Shown: positions 5,412-10,761 of the stretch, piece by piece
How the letters are laid out: each line of letters starts with the position of its first letter
Position numbering within the stretch: position 1 is the stretch's first letter
DNA from: an uncultured Flavobacterium sp.
Lineage (GTDB): Bacteria; Bacteroidota; Bacteroidia; Flavobacteriales; Flavobacteriaceae
DNA: 10,761 bases
Assembly (NCBI RefSeq): GCF_946482535.1
Contig: NZ_CAMLRU010000085.1
Coordinates: 1-10,761, forward strand
Direction of reading: 5' to 3'
Translations under genes and position numbers: made by a program
Notes under the pieces: generated by a model
Seen by the model: the letters and a program-made list of their open reading frames with translations, nothing else
Database searches by the model: none
What the model was told of the DNA's origin: nothing

Positions 5412-6707
5412 TTGGACCCCGAGCCCGGTTTAACGTTTCTCAATACTTTAGATACTAACTTGCTTTTCGGAAGCTTAGGAATTGTTCTGCTGCTGTTTTG
5501 TTCAGCGATGGTTTCTGCAGCCGAAGTGGCTTTGTTTTCACTTTCCCCAAATGATTTGACACTACTGGCAGATAAAAGTCAGCAAAAGGCCAATTTGATT
5601 TCCAAACTGTTGCAAAAACCCAAAAAGCTTTTAGCAACGCTATTGTTGGCCAACAACTTTGTCAACATCGGAGTCATCATCCTTTTTTCTTTTGTAGGCA
5701 ATTCTATTTTTACTTCCATAGCCATACCTTGGGTAAAGTTCGTTGTTGAAGTGGTTCTGATTACTTTCCTTATCCTTTTATTTGGAGAGGTTTTGCCTAA
5801 AGTTTATGCCAGTCGCAACAATGTAAAATTTGCCTTATCGATGGCACAACCTTTATTTGTTTTAGACCAATTGCTTTCGCCGATTAGTTTGCCCATGCGA
5901 TCGGTTTCGAATTATTTGCATGAAAAATTGGGAAGACAAAAAAGCAATATTTCGGTAGACCAATTATCTCAAGCCTTGGAGATGACTTCAACTGATGACA
6001 CTACTTTTGACGAACAAAAAATTCTGGAAGGCATTGTTTCTTTCGGAAACACTGATACCAAGCAGGTAATGAGCCCGAGAATTGATATCTTTGCGCTCGA
6101 AATTGAAGAATCGTTTGCCGATATTTATCCTAAAATTGTAGACAAAGGCTATTCCCGAATTCCGATTTACCGTGAAAGCATCGACCAAATTGAAGGCATA
6201 CTCTTTGTGAAAGATTTGATTCCGCACATTCACAAAAAGGAGTTTGATTGGAACCCGTTAATGCGCGAACCGTTCTTTGTGCCCGAGAATAAAAAGCTCG
6301 ATGATTTGCTCAAAGATTTTCAGCGTATGAAAAGCCATTTGGCGATAGTAGTTGACGAATACGGCGGTACTTCAGGATTGGTTTCTTTGGAAGATGTAAT
6401 CGAAGAAATTGTCGGCGATATTTCGGATGAGTTTGATGATGAGAATATCAATTTCTCCCAAATAGACGATAAAAATTTTCTCTTTGAAGGGAAAATCAAT
6501 CTCAAAGATTTCTATCGAATAGTGGAAGTAGACGAAGAAGCATTCGAAGAACAAAAAGGAGAAGCCGAGACCTTAGCCGGATTTATCTTGGAAATATTAG
6601 GTAACTTTCCGAAAAAAGGACAAAAAATTTATTTTTCAGGAGTGCTCTTTACCATAGAAACAGTCGACAAAAAAAGAATTAAACAATTAAAAGTAACGTT
6701 AGAATAA
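5412..6707 (+). CDS. gldE: GldE, CNNM/CBS-domain membrane protein linked to gliding motility
   Basis: Inner-membrane protein of the CorC/HlyC (CNNM-type) family. The partner gene gldD and the gene order identify it as the GldE type, associated with flavobacterial gliding and type IX secretion; its molecular role is not settled. TTG at 5412 is the chosen start (431 residues, MDPEPGLTF...). The only upstream alternative after the preceding in-frame stop is a rare ATT, and the first internal ATG is 33 codons in, inside the first membrane helix. The DUF21/CNNM membrane domain covers about 17-165, with helices near 17-45, 72-97 and 108-130. The CBS pair is about 213-335 (MSPRIDIFALE; HLAIVVDEYGGTSGLVSLEDVIEEIVGD). 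The CorC-associated C-terminal domain is about 352-431. It ends directly at the gldD start with no gap, implying translational coupling. Confidence 0.92.
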   Translation: MDPEPGLTFLNTLDTNLLFGSLGIVLLLFCSAMVSAAEVALFSLSPNDLTLLADKSQQKANLISKLLQKPKKLLATLLLANNFVNIGVIILFSFVGNSIFTSIAIPWVKFVVEVVLITFLILLFGEVLPKVYASRNNVKFALSMAQPLFVLDQLLSPISLPMRSVSNYLHEKLGRQKSNISVDQLSQALEMTSTDDTTFDEQKILEGIVSFGNTDTKQVMSPRIDIFALEIEESFADIYPKIVDKGYSRIPIYRESIDQIEGILFVKDLIPHIHKKEFDWNPLMREPFFVPENKKLDDLLKDFQRMKSHLAIVVDEYGGTSGLVSLEDVIEEIVGDISDEFDDENINFSQIDDKNFLFEGKINLKDFYRIVEVDEEAFEEQKGEAETLAGFILEILGNFPKKGQKIYFSGVLFTIETVDKKRIKQLKVTLE

Positions 6708-7286
6708 TTGAAAACAAAAACACACAAAACAATAGGCTTTTTAACGGTGATTTTGCTGGTAAGTTTTGCAAGTTGTAAAAACGAAGCCTTGCCCAAACCG
6801 GCAAGCCAACTGCGATTGGATTATCCGATAGCCCAATATGCTTCTTTCAGCAATCAGTGTCCGGTAGCTTTTGATATCAATGAAGATGCGATTATCAAAG
6901 AAGATAAGAATTGTGGTTTTTCCATTCATTATCCAAAAATGAAAGCAACCATTTACCTGACTTATAAACCCGTAAACGGCAATATCGACAAGCTGCTGAG
7001 AGATGCGCAAAAACTGACCTATGAACACGTAATCAAAGCCGATGATATTTTGGAACAACCTTATATCAATCCGGATAAAAAAGTATACGGCATGTTTTAC
7101 CAAGTAAGGGGAAATGCCGCGACCAATGCGCAGTTTTATGCCACCGACAGCATCAAGCATTTTGTAACCGGCTCGGTTTATTTTTATGCCAAACCCAATT
7201 TTGATTCGATTATGCCGGCGGCAGATTATATCAAAAACGATATGCAACAATTGATGGAGACGATTCAATGGACGCGTGACCGTTAG
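6708..7286 (+). CDS. gldD: GldD, gliding motility lipoprotein
   Basis: A 192-residue lipoprotein of the GldD family, required in Flavobacterium for gliding and linked to function of the type IX secretion system. TTG at 6708 immediately follows the gldE TAA. Residues 1-23 are a lipoprotein signal with the modified cysteine C23 in SFASCKNE. The mature part begins with the family-typical segment LPKPASQLRLDYP (residues 28-40) and has no transmembrane helix, so it is probably anchored in the cell envelope facing the periplasm. It is the last gene of the mutY-ssb-gldE-gldD run, followed by a strong terminator. The TTG start and zero gap suggest its translation depends on that of gldE. The large ORF on the opposite strand is a shadow. 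Confidence 0.92.
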   Translation: MKTKTHKTIGFLTVILLVSFASCKNEALPKPASQLRLDYPIAQYASFSNQCPVAFDINEDAIIKEDKNCGFSIHYPKMKATIYLTYKPVNGNIDKLLRDAQKLTYEHVIKADDILEQPYINPDKKVYGMFYQVRGNAATNAQFYATDSIKHFVTGSVYFYAKPNFDSIMPAADYIKNDMQQLMETIQWTRDR

Positions 7287-7308
7287 GCGAACAGGGCGAA
7301 ACTAAATA

Positions 7309-7340
7309 AAAAAGGAACTCAAACGAGTTCCTTTTTCTTT
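7309..7340. terminator. Bidirectional terminator between gldD and the HMA lipoprotein gene
   Basis: Perfect 12-bp stem AAAAAGGAACTC (7309-7320) / GAGTTCCTTTTT (7325-7336) with a 4-nt loop AAAC. T-rich tracts follow on both strands. It serves the converging gldD and HMA-domain genes. Confidence 0.9.
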
Positions 7341-7361
7341 ATAATTTTAAGCGGATTGTTT

Positions 7362-7736
7362 TTATTTTGCAGCCACTACTTTATAAGTTGCTCCGTCGCC
7401 GGTAGCTTCAACAGTAGCATATAATTTTTCTGGCGTTAAGACTGCGGCATCAAATTCAACGGTGGCTTCTTTTTTGTCAAAATCTACCTTGGCTTTTTGA
7501 ACGCCGTTCATTTCCGACAATTCTTTTTCGATGGTTTTCGCGCAACCCATAGCACAAGTCATTCCTTCAATTTTAAAACTGGCTGTTTCCGGTTTAGCAG
7601 CAACTGCCGGTGCTTTTTGTGTGGTTGCGGTAGCTTCTTTTGTGTCGTCAGTTGTAGGTTTACTTGCGGTATCTTTGCAACTGAAAAGCATGGTGGAAAC
7701 TATGCCTAAGGTCGCTAATGATTTGGTGAAATTCAT
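7362..7736 (-). CDS. Lipoprotein with heavy-metal-associated (HMA) domain
   Basis: 124 residues. Residues 1-20 are a lipoprotein signal with lipobox MLFSC (C20). Residues 21-50 are an Ala/Thr/Lys-rich linker. Residues 52-124 form a single HMA ferredoxin-like fold beginning ASFKIEGMTCAMGCAKTIE, with cysteines C61 and C65. The usual HMA motif is GMTCxxC; here the cysteines are separated by three residues (CAMGC). The conserved hydrophobic and GV features (NGVQKAKVDF, EATVEF) are present. It probably binds a soft metal ion such as copper, mercury or zinc outside the cytoplasm, but the metal is not determinable and no transporter, P-type ATPase or metal regulator is adjacent. It converges on gldD and has its own likely promoter. 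Confidence 0.9.
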   Translation of the reverse strand: MNFTKSLATLGIVSTMLFSCKDTASKPTTDDTKEATATTQKAPAVAAKPETASFKIEGMTCAMGCAKTIEKELSEMNGVQKAKVDFDKKEATVEFDAAVLTPEKLYATVEATGDGATYKVVAAK

Positions 7737-7777
7737 GGTGTTTGTATTTTTAATTCTTAATTGCGTGTTTGTGTGGA

Positions 7778-7785
7778 CAAAAATA
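7778..7785 (-). promoter_or_regulatory. Possible -7 element of the HMA lipoprotein gene
   Basis: Minus strand TATTTTTG matches TAnnTTTG, about 42 bases before the ATG at 7736. No clear -33 TTTG is seen at the standard distance. Confidence 0.4.
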
Positions 7786-7846
7786 AATAAAAATTAAAGT
7801 TATTATTCTTAAAATAATTACAAAATTTGAAGTCAGATAATTGCCT

Positions 7847-8713
7847 ATGAAATCACAAAACTTTAAATGGATTATTTTGATTGTACTTGCCCTGATTTGG
7901 GGAAGTTCCTTTATATTGATCAAAAAAGGATTGGTAAGTTTGAATCCGTTTCAATTGGGTTCTTTGCGAATTATTTTTTGTGCGCTGTTTCTTTTGTTGA
8001 TAGGATTTAAAAATGTGGTGACCATTCCGTTGCACAAGTGGAAGTTTATTGCGCTGACGTCTTTATTCGGCACTTTTATTCCGGCCTATCTTTTTGCCAT
8101 GGCACAAACCCAAATCAGCAGTTCGGTGAGTTCGATACTCAATTCGTTGACGCCTTTAAACACCTTAATTTTGGGCGCAGTTGTTTTTGGATTAGATTTT
8201 AAACGAACCCAAATTATAGGCGTGGTTATTGGTTTTGCCGGAACGATGTTGCTTATTTTTAACGGTGCTTCCAACCATCCCGATCAGAATTATTGGTACA
8301 CGATATTGGTATTGATTGCTTCGATTTGTTATGCGATGAATGTGAATTTCATCAAAAAATATTTATCCGATTTAAAGCCTTTGACCATTACGGTCGGCAA
8401 CTTTTTAGTGATGCTGTTTCCGGCGCTGATCATTTTGTCTTTGACCGATTTCTTTTCGGTAGTTCAGTTTGAGCAAGTGCAACACGCCATGATATTTGTG
8501 GCGGTTTTGGGAATCATCGGCACCGGAATTGCCAATGTCCTTTTTTACAAATTAATTCAAATTTCGTCTCCGGTTTTTGCAACTTCGGTAACTTATTTGA
8601 TTCCGGTAGTGGCTTTCTTTTGGGGTTTACTCGATAATGAAATGTTGACACCGGTTCAATTTATAGGGGCTTTTATCATACTAATTGGCGTTTATCTTTC
8701 GAGTAAAAAATAG
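7847..8713 (+). CDS. EamA/DMT-superfamily transporter
   Basis: Inner-membrane protein of the drug/metabolite transporter superfamily, exporting or importing small metabolites; the substrate cannot be told from sequence. ATG at 7847 gives 288 residues (MKSQNFKWIILIVLALIWG); an in-frame TTG two codons earlier is less likely. It has about ten hydrophobic helices in two EamA repeats. Repeat one starts with LALIWGSSFILIKKGL (14-29), the family's typical N-terminal motif, and continues through FGTFIPAYLFAMAQTQ. Repeat two starts near YWYTILVLIASICYAMN (about 150) and includes the GTGIANVLFYKLIQISSP and ATSVTYLIPVVAFFWG motifs. The C-terminus ends in SSKK after the last helix, as in many members. 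It is a lone gene between divergent and convergent neighbours. Confidence 0.92.
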   Translation: MKSQNFKWIILIVLALIWGSSFILIKKGLVSLNPFQLGSLRIIFCALFLLLIGFKNVVTIPLHKWKFIALTSLFGTFIPAYLFAMAQTQISSSVSSILNSLTPLNTLILGAVVFGLDFKRTQIIGVVIGFAGTMLLIFNGASNHPDQNYWYTILVLIASICYAMNVNFIKKYLSDLKPLTITVGNFLVMLFPALIILSLTDFFSVVQFEQVQHAMIFVAVLGIIGTGIANVLFYKLIQISSPVFATSVTYLIPVVAFFWGLLDNEMLTPVQFIGAFIILIGVYLSSKK

Positions 8714-8744
8714 AATGTAAAGCCAGAATTCAGAGAGGAGAAGG

Positions 8745-8815
8745 TTTGATATTTGCAAATTTATAGTTTGAATTTTATTTGGAATTTGCTTTTTGTATTT
8801 TGGAATTTATAAAAA
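8745..8815. repeat. T-rich stretch with 7-nt periodicity
   Basis: Heptamers TTTGATA (8745) and TTTGCAA (8752) are followed by one 8-nt unit. Then seven units in register run from 8767: TTTGAAT, TTTATTT, GGAATTT, GCTTTTT, GTATTTT, GGAATTT, ATAAAAA. It lies between the EamA gene and the terminator. Unit identity is lower than in the arrays near 3061 and 3229, so low complexity could mimic part of it. Confidence 0.5.
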
Positions 8816-8819
8816 CAAA

Positions 8820-8847
8820 AAAGACCGTTAGCAATAACGGTCTTTCT
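8820..8847. terminator. Bidirectional terminator between EamA and M16 genes
   Basis: Perfect 11-bp stem AAAGACCGTTA (8820-8830) / TAACGGTCTTT (8835-8845) with the 4-nt loop GCAA. T-rich tracts follow on both strands. It serves the converging EamA transporter and M16 genes. Confidence 0.9.
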
Positions 8848-8868
8848 TTTAATCTATAGGAATTTCAA

Positions 8869-10761
8869 TTATTGAAAATCAGCATCTGAAACGCCTTCGT
8901 TGATTTTAACTTCAGACATTTTGATGTCTAATTCGAAACCAACGTTCATGATAGTGTTGAAAGGAACTTTAACACCTTTTACCTCTCTGTAATCGTTGTA
9001 AGTGGTTACTCTTGTTACTTTTTGTCCTCCTTGCTCATCAGTTGTAGCTTCGGCTGTTTTTAAACCGGTTTTCACGTCAAAATAATGAGTTGTGTCTCCG
9101 TCAACAACAGTGTAAGCATCGCTTCCGTTCATTGGTTCGATACCTGTAAGAGTAACACCGGCTTTGGCAGGCAATAAGGTTTCATTAAACATTACGGCGC
9201 TTTCTTTCATTTTGGCCAAGTCTTCTCCTTCTAATACTTTTTTCTGACCTTGTTGCATCATATAGCCTGAGTTGCCATTGACTACTTGTTTCATCAATGA
9301 ACCCATACCGGCCATAGACAATTCAACCATCATTCTGCCTTTAGAATCAATTTTTGAATTATAGGATAACGGCATAGGCGCTTGCGGAATATTGGTTGAT
9401 CCAACTGAAGCGATTGATTTAACCGATTTAACCGCTTTTTCTCCACCGATAGCATTAATGTAAGCGTCGATAACAGTTTTTACAGTTACTCCTGCCGGAA
9501 CCGGTTTTTTCATGGCCGGTTTTTCGCTTGGAACACCATATTTGTCAAAGTAGAAAATAGGAATTTTTAAACTTTCCAATCCCGGTAGAACTTCAGAAGC
9601 TTTTCCAACTACTAAAATTCTTAAGTTATCAGCTAAAAAGTATTTATTAGCCACTCTCATAATGTCTTCCGGTGTAACGGCATTGATGTTTTTGATATAA
9701 TTTTCATAGAAATCAGCCGGTAAACCTTCTGTTTCTGTGTTCAAAGCATAACGTGCTACAGTGGCCGGTTTTTCAACTTGCATCACAAAACGACCTACAT
9801 ATCCGGCTTTAACATTGTTTAAAGCTTCGTCCGATACTTTTTCGGTTCTGATTCTTTTCAGCTCTTTTAAGGCTTCCACCACAGCGCTGTCGGTTACGGC
9901 ATTTCTCACTTGAGTGTTTGCTTTGAAAATACTGTGCATGTTTTTGTCGAAACCAACACTAGAGCGAGCCCCATAAGTCCAGCCGTGTTTTTCTCTCAAA
10001 TTCATGTTCAAATAACTGTTGAAATCACCTCCAAAAACTTGGTTAGCTAAAATTACCGGGAAGAAATCAGGATCTCCCATTTTTAAATTAACCGTATTTA
10101 AAATAGTGATTTCAGATTGAACAGCATTAGGCATGTCCACAAAATTAATTTGTGAATATTGCACGTTTGATGGGTTAGAATAGGTTAAGTTTGGCGCTGT
10201 AGCTTTAGTCCATGAGCCAAATAATTTCTCTACCATTTTTTTAACCTCTTTCGTTTTTACATCACCAACTACAACCAAATAAGCATTACTTGGAACGAAG
10301 TAGGTTCTGTAGTTTTCTTTGACGTCGGCTAAAGAAACATTGTTGATGGTTTCTTCAGACAAGTATTCTCCGGCAGGGTGATTTTTGCCGTAAGCCAAAA
10401 CTCTTTCTACTCTTCCGGCTACTGCGGTAACACTTTTTTCTTGTGTTTTTAACCCTTCTATTAATTTGTCTTTTTCTTTGTCAAATTCTTCTTGAGTGAA
10501 GTTAGGCATTAAAGCGCCTTCTGCCATCAATTCTAAAATTCTTTTGGAGTGTTTTGACAAACCACTGGCTGAAGCTCCGGAAGAAAAGAAGTTAATGTTG
10601 GCTCCCAAAAAGTCAATTTCTTCATTGAAAGCATCTTTTGGTGTTTTAGTAGAACCGTTTCCGATTAAGCTACTGGTCAAATCGTCAACTCCTTTTTTGT
10701 TGCCTTCGGCATAAGGAGTATTGTCAATAGTTAAATTAAAAGAAACTCTGGGTAACTTGTG
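8869..10761 (-). CDS. M16-family peptidase homologue, non-catalytic type, with LolA-like C-terminal domain (5' end outside window)
   Basis: The frame is open from the window edge to TAA at 8869 (630 codons seen). No start codon need lie inside, since homologous sequence (LPRVSFNLTIDNTPYAEG) continues to the edge. Residues below are counted from the edge. Where M16 enzymes carry HxxEH followed by a G-T/S pair, this protein reads GVDDLTSSLIGNGS (24-37), so the zinc-binding histidines and glutamate are missing. The second M16 domain (about 120-300) is intact, including LREKHGWTYGARSSVGF (255-271), the region of the R/Y pair used by non-catalytic partner subunits. From about residue 422 a separate domain begins, AYINAIGGEKAVKSVKSI, with a beta-rich LolA-like pattern ending near YNDYREVKGVKVPF. 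It probably acts in the periplasm as partner of an HxxEH subunit; the catalytic gene may lie just outside the window. The signal peptide is not visible. Confidence 0.88.
   Translation of the reverse strand, partial: HKLPRVSFNLTIDNTPYAEGNKKGVDDLTSSLIGNGSTKTPKDAFNEEIDFLGANINFFSSGASASGLSKHSKRILELMAEGALMPNFTQEEFDKEKDKLIEGLKTQEKSVTAVAGRVERVLAYGKNHPAGEYLSEETINNVSLADVKENYRTYFVPSNAYLVVVGDVKTKEVKKMVEKLFGSWTKATAPNLTYSNPSNVQYSQINFVDMPNAVQSEITILNTVNLKMGDPDFFPVILANQVFGGDFNSYLNMNLREKHGWTYGARSSVGFDKNMHSIFKANTQVRNAVTDSAVVEALKELKRIRTEKVSDEALNNVKAGYVGRFVMQVEKPATVARYALNTETEGLPADFYENYIKNINAVTPEDIMRVANKYFLADNLRILVVGKASEVLPGLESLKIPIFYFDKYGVPSEKPAMKKPVPAGVTVKTVIDAYINAIGGEKAVKSVKSIASVGSTNIPQAPMPLSYNSKIDSKGRMMVELSMAGMGSLMKQVVNGNSGYMMQQGQKKVLEGEDLAKMKESAVMFNETLLPAKAGVTLTGIEPMNGSDAYTVVDGDTTHYFDVKTGLKTAEATTDEQGGQKVTRVTTYNDYREVKGVKVPFNTIMNVGFELDIKMSEVKINEGVSDADFQ

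Noticed and set aside
6741..7268. 175-codon open frame on the minus strand inside gldD
   Set aside because: It lies entirely antisense to a well-recognised lipoprotein gene, its predicted protein is rich in Ile, His and Arg with no family resemblance, and it has no promoter. It is a shadow of gldD codon use.
7531..7797. 88-codon open frame on the plus strand with hydrophobic segments
   Set aside because: It is antisense to the HMA lipoprotein gene. The hydrophobic look comes from the complement of its Ala/Thr/Lys-rich linker and signal peptide.

Overview
The window looks like chromosomal DNA of a Flavobacterium-type member of the Bacteroidetes. The evidence is AT-rich DNA, promoters of the Bacteroidetes form TAnnTTTG with an upstream TTG/TTTG element, no recognisable Shine-Dalgarno sequences, a gliding-motility gene pair (gldE, gldD), a secreted leucine-rich repeat protein of the kind exported by flavobacteria, and proteins whose sequence style is flavobacterial (HU, SSB, RNase G). 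It reads mostly as core genome. I see no prophage, transposase, CRISPR array, rRNA or tRNA.

Layout. 1-1317 (minus): 5' part of a secreted leucine-rich repeat protein with an EF-hand-like loop, cut by the window edge. 1318-1493: its promoter, a compact REP-like palindromic element, and a terminator. 1494-3038 (minus): ribonuclease G. 3039-3309: two imperfect hairpins, each built from degenerate 7-nt tandem repeats. 3310-3729 (minus): a 30-residue extremely basic protein downstream of an HU-family DNA-binding protein, with a terminator overlapping the small gene's stop codon. 3863-7286 (plus): mutY, ssb, gldE, gldD, tightly spaced and closed by a bidirectional terminator. 7362-7736 (minus): a lipoprotein with a heavy-metal-associated domain. 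7847-8713 (plus): an EamA/DMT transporter. 8714-8868: a third 7-nt-periodic stretch of different sequence and a bidirectional terminator. 8869-10761 (minus): most of an M16-family peptidase homologue with a degenerate zinc motif and a C-terminal LolA-like domain; its 5' end is outside the window.

How the genes relate. The centre is a nucleic-acid maintenance block (RNase G, small basic protein, HU, MutY, SSB) next to the gliding/type IX secretion accessory genes gldE and gldD. HU and mutY are divergently transcribed from a 133-bp region. MutY (A:G mismatch repair) and SSB are plausible partners in genome maintenance. GldE and GldD are envelope proteins whose genes abut with no gap, and both use TTG starts. 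The LRR protein is a plausible type IX secretion cargo, but its C-terminus, where a sorting domain would lie, is not visible.

Nothing here is a clear new multi-gene system. The least explained signals are the three independent 7-nt-periodic intergenic arrays (two able to form long hairpins, one just upstream of the RNase G gene), the REP-like palindrome, and the 30-residue basic protein linked to HU.
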